NCBI GenBank assembly: GCA_041738715.1
Contig: JBGSPI010000119.1
Location: forward strand, 1-25,678
Length of the DNA: 25,678 nt
Origin: Chamaesiphon sp041738715
GTDB lineage: Bacteria; Cyanobacteriota; Cyanobacteriia; Cyanobacteriales; Chamaesiphonaceae
Reading direction: 5' to 3'
Each line of letters begins with the position of its first letter. The stretch's first letter is position 1. This document shows, in pieces, positions 1 through 8,716 of the stretch. A program made the translations under genes and the position numbers. Under the pieces are notes generated by a model. That model was not told the DNA's origin, searched no databases, and worked only from the letters and a program-made list of their open reading frames with translations.

Positions 1-84
1 AATGCTGAAACACTCAGTTAGACTACTAGTTCATTATTTGAAATTTAATGAACTGCCAATTCCATATTCAATCATTCATGATAA

Positions 85-201
85 TCAATCGATGAAAATA
101 TCACTCGATCGGTAAATCATACCCCGATCCAGCAACGCCAATTTTTCTTCCGCTCGCTCCTCTTTCTGTTCAGCAGTATTTAGGGCTTGAGGATCCTTAA
201 T
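85..201 (-). pseudogene. Possible C-terminal remnant of a charged-tail protein
   Basis: The minus-strand reading is open for about 38 codons and ends in a TGA at 85-87. It contains a Glu/Lys/Ala-rich stretch (AEQKEERAEEKLALLDRG). Such charged helical tails are common at the end of Uma2-type nuclease-like proteins in cyanobacteria, but no catalytic part is present, so the family is a guess. A stop lies immediately upstream at 202-204, and a different frame is open for about 30 codons further upstream (roughly 205-300). This fits a frameshifted relic. The rest of 1-311 shows nothing I can name. Confidence 0.25.
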
Positions 202-311
202 TTAATTTAGCAATATCGTCAGATGCTTCCGATCGAGTAGCTGCGGGGTTATTAACAGCATTTGGCAAGTTACGACCAGAGAAAAATAAATAGGAGAAAA
301 CCAACCCACAA

Positions 312-1337
312 TTAATTCGGCATCATTGCAACTTTAATTACTTGGCGATTTTTCATATCTTCAAAGGTTTGAGCTAAATCAGCCAGAGGACGACGATCGC
401 TAATCAGCAATTCAAAGGGGATTGTTTTGCTAGCCAGTAGCTCTAGGGCGGCGCGGACGTGGTGGGGAGTATTATGGAAAACACCTTTGAGGGTAAGTTC
501 GCTGTAGTGCAGCATGTCAGTATTGACACTAATCGTCGTGTCTTTTGGACAACCACCGAACAAATTAATTGTCGCGCCTGGGCGACCACAAGCGATCGCT
601 GTTTCCCAGACGTGAGGCACTCCAGTAGCTTCAATAATGATATCAGCACCCCAGCCCTGAGTTAAATCCCTAACTGTCTGGGGGATATCGATATCATGAT
701 GATTCCAAATTCGATCGGCACCTAATTGCTCACCCACTGCTAAACGATGATTATTTCCGCCAAACAACCAGACTGACTGACATTGACTCGCCATTACGGC
801 GACAAACATTAAGCCGATTGCTCCATCACCAATGACCACGACTTTAGAATCGGCTGTAAAATTGCTGCGGGATACACCATGTAGAACACAAGCTAGTGGC
901 TCCGTCATCGCGGCCAGAGCCGGATCGAGATCGCGCGGAATCGGCAGGAGATTATGGTTGACGATCGGATCTGGAATTTTGAGATACTGAGCAAAAGTAC
1001 CGTTATTCCAGGTTAAATTTGGACATAGAGAATATTCATGATGTTGACAAAAGAAGCAACTCATGCAGGGGGCAGAATTGTTGGCGACAACTCGATCGCC
1101 AATTTTCCAGCCACTAACACCTTCACCGAGCGCACTAATTGTCCCGGCAACCTCATGACCAAAGGGCGTAGGTAGTTTGAGCATTTTGGCATGTCCACCC
1201 CGTCGCCACACTTTGAGATCCGTGCCACAGGTTGTTGCTGTATCTACTTGGATGACAATTTCACCAGTTGCGGGACTGGGTAAATCGACAGTTTCGAGCC
1301 GGAGGTCTTCTTGACCGTAGAGGAGGGCTGATAGCAT
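312..1337 (-). CDS. Zinc-dependent alcohol/polyol dehydrogenase (MDR family)
   Basis: This is a medium-chain dehydrogenase of 341 residues, the usual length. The N-terminal GroES-like domain holds the catalytic-zinc site (Cys37 in CGTD, His61-Glu62 in GHE, and a Glu in TEPLACVLHG) and the structural-zinc loop (Cys91, Cys94, Cys97, Cys105). The Rossmann domain carries GDGAIG for NAD(P) binding. Members oxidise alcohols or polyols reversibly with NAD(P)+ in the cytoplasm. The pattern resembles the sorbitol/threonine dehydrogenase branch, but the substrate cannot be read from the sequence. It is the last gene of the minus-strand run, about 105 nt after the MFS exporter, so it may be cotranscribed or have its own promoter. 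No clear Shine-Dalgarno sequence precedes the ATG. Confidence 0.93.
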   Translation of the reverse strand: MLSALLYGQEDLRLETVDLPSPATGEIVIQVDTATTCGTDLKVWRRGGHAKMLKLPTPFGHEVAGTISALGEGVSGWKIGDRVVANNSAPCMSCFFCQHHEYSLCPNLTWNNGTFAQYLKIPDPIVNHNLLPIPRDLDPALAAMTEPLACVLHGVSRSNFTADSKVVVIGDGAIGLMFVAVMASQCQSVWLFGGNNHRLAVGEQLGADRIWNHHDIDIPQTVRDLTQGWGADIIIEATGVPHVWETAIACGRPGATINLFGGCPKDTTISVNTDMLHYSELTLKGVFHNTPHHVRAALELLASKTIPFELLISDRRPLADLAQTFEDMKNRQVIKVAMMPN

Positions 1338-1443
1338 GAGTTGGGAGATGGGAGTTACTTTACCACCGGATAGATTGATACTGATAGCTTAATCAAAGTA
1401 ATCATCTTAACCTGACAAATCCGAGTCGGAGTGGGGAGATGGG

Positions 1444-2886
1444 TTACGATTGTTGGGATTCCAATCGCCATAAGACAATTGTTAGTCCAGCCGAGATTGC
1501 CACCATTAGACCAGCAACTTGAAATGTACTCTGAAAACCATCTACAATCGCCCCAGGCGAAGCTAAAGTAACATTCTTAATGTTTGTACCCGCCAGAGCG
1601 GATGTGGCGAAAATAGTGGCAAATAAGGGTAATCCAGTCGTCTGTCCGAGTGTTCGCGTCAGCGAGAGTAATCCAGAAGCAATCCCCAATCGTTCGGGTG
1701 GGACAGCGGTGAGAATGGCTGTATTATTTGGTGATTGGAATATTCCCCACCCTAAACCCAATGGAATCACCCGGAAGAGGTAGTCAGTATCGCGCATCTG
1801 TCCATCCAGTGTACTCACTGCGAAGCAACCGATCGCCATCAAGACTGAACCAATCAGCATAATACTTCTGGTGCCAAATCGATCGGTCAAGTTTCCCGCC
1901 AGTGGAGAAACAAAACCACCGATCATCGGTGTAACTGCCATCAATAGACCAATATGCGCGATCGGGTAATGCCAAACCAATTGCAGAAAAAAGGGAATCA
2001 GGAACGAACTTCCGCCCAATGCCATAAAGATCAGCCATCCGGTTAGTAGACTGAGACTAAAGATTTTACTGCGAAATAAACTTAGATCGAGCATTGGTTG
2101 GCTGACGCGGCCTTCGAGGAGAATAAACCCAGCCAGACCGATCGCAGCGATGAGTAATAGTCCCAGTGGTAAACTTTGGTCAAATCCCTGTTTTTGTCCC
2201 TCAGTCATCCCTAGCGAAAAACAGACTAAGACAATGGAAATTGCCGCCGAACCCCAGAGGTCAAACCCTCGTTCTGGGGCGTTTTGGCGGGTATTCGGGA
2301 CATATTTATTGACAACAAGACTCGCCAATATGCCAATGGGGAGATTGACCAAAAAGATCATTCGCCATCCAGCGATCCCAATGATTGCACCACCGATTGA
2401 TGGTCCCAGGGCAATTCCCATTGAGACGACGGCACCGATGATGCCCAAAGCTTTGCCGCGTTCGGCAGTAGGAAAGACCTCGACGACGATCGCTGCACCA
2501 AGTGCAGAAATCATCACAGCACCTAAACCTTGCAATGCTCTTGCACCGATTAAAACGGCGATCGAGGGCGCCCAGCCACATAACAGTGAACTGAGGGTAA
2601 ACACCATTAAGCCCCCCAGATAGAGCGGTTTTTTGCCCAGAAGATCGCCTAGTCTAGCTGCACCCAAAACGAGAGATGTTACAACTAACACATAGCTCAA
2701 TCCCACCCATTGCACCGTTGCAAAATCTGTCCGCAAATCTTGCACCAGTGTGGGGAGGGCGATATTTACGATACTAGTATCGATCGTATACATCAGCACG
2801 CCTAGTCCAATCCCCACCATCACCCACCATTTGGCGATGGGTTTCGGTTGGTGAACTAGGGCAAGATGTTCCGGCTGACTATTCAT
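1444..2886 (-). CDS. DHA2-family MFS drug exporter (14 TM, EmrB/QacA-like)
   Basis: The 480-residue hydrophobic protein has about 14 membrane segments, the length of drug:H+ antiporters of the 14-spanner (DHA2) group. Visible signatures are the helix-1 motif DTSIVNIALPTL, the loop 2-3 motif RLGDLLGKKPLYLGG, the helix-4 motif GARALQGLGAVM, and a motif-C-like stretch, GAVVSMGIALGPSIGG. Family members expel lipophilic drugs or metabolites across the inner membrane; the substrate here is unknown. The ATG lies only 9 nt after the stop of the DUF4335 gene, so the two are very probably on one transcript. No obvious Shine-Dalgarno is seen. Confidence 0.93.
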   Translation of the reverse strand: MNSQPEHLALVHQPKPIAKWWVMVGIGLGVLMYTIDTSIVNIALPTLVQDLRTDFATVQWVGLSYVLVVTSLVLGAARLGDLLGKKPLYLGGLMVFTLSSLLCGWAPSIAVLIGARALQGLGAVMISALGAAIVVEVFPTAERGKALGIIGAVVSMGIALGPSIGGAIIGIAGWRMIFLVNLPIGILASLVVNKYVPNTRQNAPERGFDLWGSAAISIVLVCFSLGMTEGQKQGFDQSLPLGLLLIAAIGLAGFILLEGRVSQPMLDLSLFRSKIFSLSLLTGWLIFMALGGSSFLIPFFLQLVWHYPIAHIGLLMAVTPMIGGFVSPLAGNLTDRFGTRSIMLIGSVLMAIGCFAVSTLDGQMRDTDYLFRVIPLGLGWGIFQSPNNTAILTAVPPERLGIASGLLSLTRTLGQTTGLPLFATIFATSALAGTNIKNVTLASPGAIVDGFQSTFQVAGLMVAISAGLTIVLWRLESQQS

Positions 2887-2895
2887 TCGCGGGAT

Positions 2896-5181
2896 CTACG
2901 GTTCGATAAAGGCATCAACATTCCCATCTGGTTGAAGTAATACGCAGATTTTTTGATCGCTATTACCGGCAGCGGCTGGTGAAACTAGTTTCTGTCCTGG
3001 CTTAATCAGCCCAGTTTTGTTGAGATATTCGGTGGCTGCTTCCCCTTGCGGATTGACTGTCTTGACTAATCCACTCTTACCACTCACGCGAACGACGTAC
3101 TGAAGTGGGTTGGGTTGGGCGGGATCGGCTTGCCATTTTCCTTGCAGGAAGCGTTTGGTTTCTCGGAGTGAGGGACTATCAAACGGATCGGGATTCCCGG
3201 AATTGGTGCCGATACTAGATTGAATCTGTGGTTCTGGAGTGACGGGCTGATTGGGGAGTTCGGCTCCTTCGATCGGGGTTTGGGGAATGGGGGTGATGAT
3301 ATTGGGATTAGAAATGACCGGCTCAGTAAATGGCTCATAAACTGGTGCTGGAGTCTGGAATTGACTCATCGGCTTAGAGTTACCAAACTTGGGTGTGGCA
3401 GCTATTCCAGTGGGTTTGACTTTTGGCGTAATCACTGGTTTGCGTGGAGCTGGGTTGATCCGTTTGACGACATCCATTTCCGCCCGACTAAAGGGAGATT
3501 TTTGCCCAAAACCAATACTAGTTGTACCGCCGGAGATGGTTGGGGGTATTTTAGCGATCGATCTTGTGCTAGGTGGAACTTTCTTATTATTAACGCCTGG
3601 ATTGGGTTTGGCGGCAGTTTCTTGGCTGGCTTTAGCTGCTGTGGCAATTTTAGCTGGGCTAACGGGGATTGTCGTGACAGGATTGCTAACTTTGGGTGGC
3701 GATGAAGTTTTGCTAGAAGCAATTGATGATTGAATTGAGGGACTATTCAGGGGATTTGGGGCAATCCCTGACATGCTATTGATGCTAGATGAGCTACTGG
3801 CGATCGGCGCAGGTGCCGTCGCACTCACTTGCGGGGCTGGATTTAGCGAAGTCTGCCCAATTTCACCCATAATTGTCGGCGGTAAAGGGGCAATCCCAAT
3901 TTTGTCAGCAGTCGAGGGCAGTTGTGTTCCGGCAACTGTCGAGTTAACCTGTGTTTGCGGCGGTTGAACTGGCTGCTGTTCCCATGGCTGGGGAAGACCT
4001 ACCGTTGTTGTATTGGTGCTAGTTTCAGGTGTGGAAGTCTCTGCTTCCCCTTGGGGTAACCGAGAAATAACCGATTTTTTGGCTGCTTCTAAATCGGGTG
4101 CTTTGAAAGCTGGTAATTTAACACTACTGGTTAAATCTTTGAGGGAATTTGAGTTGGAGCCAAACAGGAGTAATGGCGCGCCCACGGCTAAAGCTGCGGC
4201 TGCTGCCCAAGGAATCGCCGAGACAAAGGCTGGGCGATGACTCTCATCGGTGTAGTCATAGACTTGACTAGGTTGTTTGGTATCGGCAGGTAATTTCGGT
4301 AAATTTGGTAGTCGAGACAGTGGAGTACTCGCTGGAGCAGCCAAGGGCACTGATGGGCGATCTGGATTACTAGCACCGATACCCTTGCGGTAGATTGTAG
4401 TAGTGATTTGTGCATCAGGTTCATCTGTTGTTGTGTCAACAGCAGTGGGCGATGGTAAGGATTTTGGTGCAACTACAGCTGCGGCGTACTCATCCAGGGT
4501 GGTCGAAAGATCGAAAAGTTGGATAGCCGAGAGGCTAATGACACTACCGGAACTAGAACTTGCGAGGCTACCCAAATGAAGCTTATGGTCGAGGGGTCGA
4601 TCGCCACTAGTCAGATAGGGTGTCACTGACTGAGACTGATTGCCGCCAGTGGGCGTAGTTTTGGCAGTCAAGGGCTGTCGATCGTTTGGCAATGGGTTAG
4701 TTGGAAGGGTATATGAATTGCCCAGACCGAGTAACTTGGAGATATTTTTGGTAGATAGGGGGCTAGATGGCGTATCATCACTAATTTCTGGGCTTGGTTG
4801 GGCAGCAGATCCATTTTGTAGCCCAGCTTCAGGTGATTGCTCTCCAGGGGTAGGATACAGCCGATCGGAGATCGAAGAATTGGCTCTATCCTGCGTCGAT
4901 GCCGCTTCCGATCCGGTAGTCGGTAACGGAAACTTAGCAACTAGCTCGGCGACATACTGACTAACTGACTGGTGGAGTTTGTCTAATTGCTGTGAATTGC
5001 CCTCCAAGGTAATGCGCGCTGACTCGCCACGATCTGGATGATCTAGCTCAAGGGTAAAATCAGTCGTCTGGGGTCTGTGGAGTTGCGGCAGATTGGGTAA
5101 TGTGGCACCTTTGGTAATAACTGTCAGAGTACAGGTTGGTGCAGTATAGCTAAGGGTTTTTAGGTTAGTAGATTCCATCAT
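2896..5181 (-). CDS. DUF4335 domain protein with one membrane segment
   Basis: The N-terminal ~90 residues (YTAPTCTLTV, then FTLELDHPD and an ARITLEGNSQQL element) match the cyanobacterial DUF4335 family, whose function is unknown. A Pro/Ser/Thr-rich region follows, then one hydrophobic segment near residues 320-345 (IPWAAAAALAVGAPLLLFG), a second long Pro/Ser/Thr-rich spacer of some 300 residues, and a folded C-terminal end (FLQGKWQADPAQ to VLLQPDGNVDAF). The layout suggests a single-pass protein with domains on both faces of a membrane. A TTG at 5193 is possible, but two adjacent ATGs at 5181 and 5178 follow a GAG and look better. It lies 26-38 nt downstream of the DUF3038 gene, the usual pairing of these families. 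Confidence 0.88.
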   Translation of the reverse strand: MMESTNLKTLSYTAPTCTLTVITKGATLPNLPQLHRPQTTDFTLELDHPDRGESARITLEGNSQQLDKLHQSVSQYVAELVAKFPLPTTGSEAASTQDRANSSISDRLYPTPGEQSPEAGLQNGSAAQPSPEISDDTPSSPLSTKNISKLLGLGNSYTLPTNPLPNDRQPLTAKTTPTGGNQSQSVTPYLTSGDRPLDHKLHLGSLASSSSGSVISLSAIQLFDLSTTLDEYAAAVVAPKSLPSPTAVDTTTDEPDAQITTTIYRKGIGASNPDRPSVPLAAPASTPLSRLPNLPKLPADTKQPSQVYDYTDESHRPAFVSAIPWAAAAALAVGAPLLLFGSNSNSLKDLTSSVKLPAFKAPDLEAAKKSVISRLPQGEAETSTPETSTNTTTVGLPQPWEQQPVQPPQTQVNSTVAGTQLPSTADKIGIAPLPPTIMGEIGQTSLNPAPQVSATAPAPIASSSSSINSMSGIAPNPLNSPSIQSSIASSKTSSPPKVSNPVTTIPVSPAKIATAAKASQETAAKPNPGVNNKKVPPSTRSIAKIPPTISGGTTSIGFGQKSPFSRAEMDVVKRINPAPRKPVITPKVKPTGIAATPKFGNSKPMSQFQTPAPVYEPFTEPVISNPNIITPIPQTPIEGAELPNQPVTPEPQIQSSIGTNSGNPDPFDSPSLRETKRFLQGKWQADPAQPNPLQYVVRVSGKSGLVKTVNPQGEAATEYLNKTGLIKPGQKLVSPAAAGNSDQKICVLLQPDGNVDAFIEP

Positions 5182-5219
5182 CGTTTTTCTCAAAAATTTA
5201 GTTAATTTAAATCCTGCTG

Positions 5220-5840
5220 TTAGCTTTCTCTCGTCCCAGCCCTTTGTAACAACGCGCCCCAGAGTCGTTGATGTCCGTTGGGACTACTGTATAACAACAG
5301 TTCGATGAGTATGTTGAGGGCTGATTCTGATAGCACTGCAGGTGACAGGTTGAGGACATTATCCGTCCGATCTTGATATATTTTAATAAAATTGTTGATA
5401 TAGTCTGCTAGTGACGGTGATTCGTGTACTGACCGACCATACTGGAGCATCTGTTCCCAATAAATGATATTTCGGCGAGTTAGTGTTTGGTGCTGCTGGG
5501 CTAAATGACCGATCGTGATGACTAGTGCTTTAATCTGATCTAAATTCAGTTGTTGAGGCTGGCGGGAACGCCATCCATTTACCCACGGAGTCACGAGCAG
5601 ATCTAATTTCAATTCTCGCGCCGCGTCCATCAGACCATCTGGACTGATTTGAGTCAGAGCAAATAAGGCGATCGCGACTAGATCTAACTGAGCAACAATC
5701 TCCTCCTGTTGAGTTCCACTCAGATCTGAGTCGAAGAATAAATCGTTACACCTAGCATTTGATGCGGACATCGTTCGGGTAAGCAACATAAGATTTAAGG
5801 GAGTCACTCCTGGCTTCGATTGAAAGCTTTCTTGGTTCAA
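5220..5840 (-). CDS. DUF3038 domain protein
   Basis: The 206-residue soluble protein contains the DUF3038 core (AQLDLVAIALFALTQI, then a DAARELKLD helix and a WRSRQPQQ segment). DUF3038 proteins are restricted to cyanobacteria as far as I know and usually precede a DUF4335 gene, as here; neither has an established function. The longest reading starts with TTG at 5838-5840 without a good ribosome site. The first in-frame ATG is codon 18 (5787-5789), just before the LLTRTMS segment, so the true N-terminus is uncertain. It is the first gene of a four-gene minus-strand run leading to the MFS exporter and dehydrogenase. Confidence 0.85.
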   Translation of the reverse strand: MNQESFQSKPGVTPLNLMLLTRTMSASNARCNDLFFDSDLSGTQQEEIVAQLDLVAIALFALTQISPDGLMDAARELKLDLLVTPWVNGWRSRQPQQLNLDQIKALVITIGHLAQQHQTLTRRNIIYWEQMLQYGRSVHESPSLADYINNFIKIYQDRTDNVLNLSPAVLSESALNILIELLLYSSPNGHQRLWGALLQRAGTRES

Positions 5841-5956
5841 GCCGATCTGCCAAATTTACCATGACTAAGCATTGAAGTCGGGATCGACTGTGTTTCGTTT
5901 GTATCATATCTGATTACCTCACTTTTGCCACCAATCATCAGCCAAAAGTCTAAATT

Positions 5957-6005
5957 GGGGGACTGGGGGGACGAGGGGACGGGGGGACGAGGGGACTGGG
6001 GAACT
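5957..6005. repeat. G-rich low-complexity tandem repeat
   Basis: This is a purine-rich stretch of near-repeats of GGGGACGAGGGGACTG with many runs of four to six G on the plus strand. It lies in the gap upstream of the DUF3038 gene. Such G-rich simple repeats are frequent between cyanobacterial genes. At least four G-runs occur close together, so a G-quadruplex is possible. Confidence 0.8.
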
Positions 6006-6043
6006 GTTAACTTTCCCATGTATCCCACAACTCACAGCCTAAA

Positions 6044-6076
6044 CCCTTTTCCCTTTTCCCTTTTCCCTTCTCCCTT
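6044..6076. repeat. CCCTTTT pyrimidine tandem repeat
   Basis: This has about four and a half units of the heptamer CCCTTTT, ending in degenerate units (CCCTTCT, CCCTT). Heptamer repeats of this sort are typical of cyanobacterial spacers. It sits directly after the stop of the small gene at 6082-6291 (minus strand). Confidence 0.8.
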
Positions 6077-6081
6077 CAATG

Positions 6082-6291
6082 TTAGTAGCTATCATCCGTC
6101 GTCCCGGAGTGGACGGTTAGTTCGTGATTTGCCTGATTGAGTCGATCGGAAATAGCTTTGCGCCACTCCAGACTAATTGTGGGATCGGCGAGTAGTTCCT
6201 GTGCCGATTGGCGGTAGAGGGCACTGGTGGTTGCATCTACCCGATCGATTAACTCCAGATTTTTGTAAACAGTTTCAGGTGAAATTTCCAT
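6082..6291 (-). CDS. Small hypothetical protein
   Basis: This is a 69-residue acidic, helix-prone reading with an ordinary amino-acid mix (ETVYKNLELIDRVDATT, then SLEWRKAISDRLNQA). It has no cysteine pattern, signal peptide or membrane segment, and I do not recognise a family. It lies 25 nt downstream of gltD on the same strand, so it could be cotranscribed with it. The ribosome-binding site is weak. The protein-like composition favours a real gene, but it is short and unsupported by homology that I can see. Confidence 0.5.
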   Translation of the reverse strand: MEISPETVYKNLELIDRVDATTSALYRQSAQELLADPTISLEWRKAISDRLNQANHELTVHSGTTDDSY

Positions 6292-6316
6292 TTTAGTTAT
6301 CGCTATGATTGGATAT

Positions 6317-7801
6317 TTACGGTAAATCAGTGCTGCCCATCAGATACAGATCGCATTCACGAGCGGCTCCGCGACCTTCATTAAATGCCCAAACAACCAG
6401 GCTTTGACCCCGCCGACAATCCCCTGCGGCGAATACACCAGGAATGCTGGTGGTATATTTTTCGTGCTCGGCTTTGATATTACTCCGTGCGTCTCTTTCC
6501 ACACCGAGGGCATCGAGGAGCGGTTGTTCTGGACCGAGGAAACCCATTGCCAAAAGGACGAGTTGGGCGGGGATGACTTGTTCGGTGCCGGGGATGTGGT
6601 TGAGTACAAATTGACCTTTTTCGTTTTTCTCCCACTGGACATGGACGATGTGAACGGCGGTAACGTTGCCGTGGTCGTCGCCTTCAAATTTGGTAGCTGT
6701 GGTGAGATAATTACGAGGGTCTGCGCCAAATTTGGCAGCAGCTTCTTCTTGTCCGTAGTCCATTTTGTAGACTTTCGGCCATTCTGGCCAAGGGTTATCT
6801 GCGGCGCGGGTGAGGGGTGGAGTGGGCATAATCTCCAGTTGGGTGACGTTGGCGCAACCGTGGCGGATAGAAGTGCCGACACAATCGGTACCTGTATCAC
6901 CACCGCCAATGATCACGACATGTTTGCCTGCGGCGGAGATGAACTTAGAGTTTTCGCTTTTGTCTAGTACTGCTTGGGTATTGGCAGTGAGGAAGTCCAT
7001 CGCGAAGTGGATCCCGTTGAGTTGGCGACCTTCGATCGGTAAGTCACGAGGTTTTGTGGCTCCAGTGCAGAGGACGACGGCATCATATTCGCTGAGGAGA
7101 TCGGCGGTGGCAATATCTTTACCAACTTCAACATTGCATTTAAAGGTAATGCCTTCTGCTTCAAGTAGTTGGATGCGACGGAGGACGATTTGTTCTTTTT
7201 CGAGCTTCATGTTGGGAATACCATACATGAGCAGTCCACCTGGTCTGTCAGCGCGTTCGAGGACGGTAACCCAGTGTCCGGCTTTGTTGAGTTGGGCTGC
7301 GGCACAGAGTCCAGCAGGCCCGGAACCGACGATCGCGACTTTCTTACCAGTGCGTTTGGTAGGTGGTTCCGGAGTAATCCAGCCTTCTTCCCAGCCTTTA
7401 TCAACGATCGAATGTTCAATATTTTTGATCGTGACGGGGGGATTATGGATGCCGAGCACACAGGAGCCTTCACAGGGGGCAGGACAGACTCTTCCGGTGA
7501 ATTCAGGGAAATTGTTAGTTTTGTGCAATCTGTCGAGTGCTTCTCGCCAGAGACCTCGGTAGACGAGATCGTTCCATTCGGGGATCAGATTGTTAATTGG
7601 ACAGCCACTAGCCATTCCGCTAATCAGGGTTCCGGTGTGACAAAATGGCGTGCCGCAATCCATGCAGCGGGCACCTTGTTGGCGGAGTGTTTCTTCTGGG
7701 AGGGGGATGTGGAATTCATCCCAGTTCTGGATGCGATCGCTGGGAGATATTTCGCTTTCTACTTCGCGGCGATATTCGATGAAGCCTGTTGGTTTGCCCA
7801 T
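6317..7801 (-). CDS. gltD: Glutamate synthase small (beta) subunit
   Basis: The 494-residue flavoprotein passes electrons from NAD(P)H through FAD and iron-sulfur clusters to the large GOGAT subunit, which makes two glutamates from glutamine and 2-oxoglutarate. The N-terminal cysteines lie at 46, 49, 54 and 67 (CMDCGTPFC, then GCPINN) and at 106, 110 and 114 (VCPAPCEGSC). The FAD fingerprint GSGPAG is at 159-164, a second dinucleotide fold has IIGGGDTGTDC, and the C-terminal VFAAGDCRRGQSLVVWA closes the FAD site. An upstream in-frame ATG at 7879 would add 26 residues encoded by a simple repeat; the family normally starts MGKPTGF, so 7801 is chosen. gltB is not next to it here. Confidence 0.95.
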   Translation of the reverse strand: MGKPTGFIEYRREVESEISPSDRIQNWDEFHIPLPEETLRQQGARCMDCGTPFCHTGTLISGMASGCPINNLIPEWNDLVYRGLWREALDRLHKTNNFPEFTGRVCPAPCEGSCVLGIHNPPVTIKNIEHSIVDKGWEEGWITPEPPTKRTGKKVAIVGSGPAGLCAAAQLNKAGHWVTVLERADRPGGLLMYGIPNMKLEKEQIVLRRIQLLEAEGITFKCNVEVGKDIATADLLSEYDAVVLCTGATKPRDLPIEGRQLNGIHFAMDFLTANTQAVLDKSENSKFISAAGKHVVIIGGGDTGTDCVGTSIRHGCANVTQLEIMPTPPLTRAADNPWPEWPKVYKMDYGQEEAAAKFGADPRNYLTTATKFEGDDHGNVTAVHIVHVQWEKNEKGQFVLNHIPGTEQVIPAQLVLLAMGFLGPEQPLLDALGVERDARSNIKAEHEKYTTSIPGVFAAGDCRRGQSLVVWAFNEGRGAARECDLYLMGSTDLP

Positions 7802-7808
7802 AGTGCTT

Positions 7809-7843
7809 AGGGTATAAGGTGTAGGATGTAGGGTGTAGGTGTA
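7809..7843. repeat. GTGTAGG-type tandem repeat upstream of gltD
   Basis: Imperfect units of GGTGTAG/GGATGTAG lie immediately upstream of the gltD start. This is another heptamer-like cyanobacterial simple repeat. It makes the reading frame open upstream of the true start, giving a spurious N-terminal extension. Confidence 0.7.
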
Positions 7844-8381
7844 TGCAAGTATCTCATGGGATAATTTCCATCTACCCATCTTCCCGTCGTTGATTCTGGT
7901 ACTGCTCAGAGATCTTTGGTGATGAATGCCAGACCATATTCTATAGCGATTATCAATTAGATTGCTAACTTGGATCGACTTTTGAGTTATTTATTCAGAA
8001 GAGGGCGGGATGTCTGAAAGCCCTGTCTCTCTAGATCAGGGATGAGAGACTTTCGCGTGCGACTTTAGTTGCCTACCGCCTTTTAAACAATGATATCACC
8101 TTGCTCGTTGGCGAAGCCTCTCGGAAGTTCAAACGACGTGGCAATTCAGTTGAGTATAAAACTTCTTCTCGAATGGTTTGCGAATAGATTTAACAACACC
8201 CAAATCTCTATTTTCAGGAGATGCAAATTCGATCATTGGACGTTGTTGTCGCTTCGTCGCATGGTCTCGATTTGTTGTCCGTTTTTTGGGCACAGTTAGT
8301 CGCCTCTAACTCACTTTTAGTAAGAGTTTGACATCTTTTCTTTCTACCCTTGACAAATCTCTGCTTTTCTTAACTTGTCAC

Positions 8382-8446
8382 GAATCCCCGACCAGTCCGC
8401 TATATTGTGAGCCGTCAGGCGAAACAACTAGCGGTGGGTAGTTGAC
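8382..8446 (+). repeat. Possible relic of an IS200/IS605-type right end
   Basis: The sequence GAATCCCCGACC is followed by a stem CCGCTA (8397-8402) / TAGCGG (8429-8434) and then GTGGGTAGTTGAC. A hairpin followed closely by a TTGAC-like tetramer or pentamer is how IS200/IS605 right ends look. No transposase or TnpB gene is adjacent, so this is only a suggestion. Confidence 0.22.
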
Positions 8447-8698
8447 AGAATATTATCTTGGATCCCCACTGGTTCACAGAATTTTTGGGCAGATTGTGTA
8501 AGAAGTTGAATTAGTTTCCTGACGAGCAGGCGTAGTGATTGTAGATACAAAGACAATTATTCACATATCCAGTGGTTCTGACTATGCTCAAAGCGATGCT
8601 ACTCACCGCAACAACTTTGCAGGCTGTTACATTTGTCCCGATCTCTGATTATTGATCAGGATTATTTCAAATAACTACGATTGTCTGCCGGATAGTAA

Positions 8699-8716
8699 GT
8701 GCGATCGCGATCGCAC
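8699..8716. other. Overlapping HIP1 palindrome
   Basis: GTGCGATCGCGATCGCAC is a perfect 18-bp palindrome containing two overlapping GCGATCGC octamers. HIP1 octamers are abundant in many cyanobacteria; the doubled, extended form is less usual. Confidence 0.9.

Noticed and set aside
2150..2623. Long plus-strand reading opposite the DHA2 exporter
   Set aside because: It is antisense to a clear membrane transporter, has an unlikely composition and no ribosome site.
5837..6028. Minus-strand reading across the G-rich repeat
   Set aside because: Its Pro/Ser-rich start is the translated simple repeat; it overlaps the DUF3038 gene start and looks spurious.
6810..7562. 250-codon plus-strand reading opposite gltD
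   Set aside because: It mirrors the conserved glutamate synthase frame; its sequence is not protein-like.
7802..7879. N-terminal extension of gltD from the upstream ATG
   Set aside because: The extra 26 residues come from a simple repeat and are foreign to the family.
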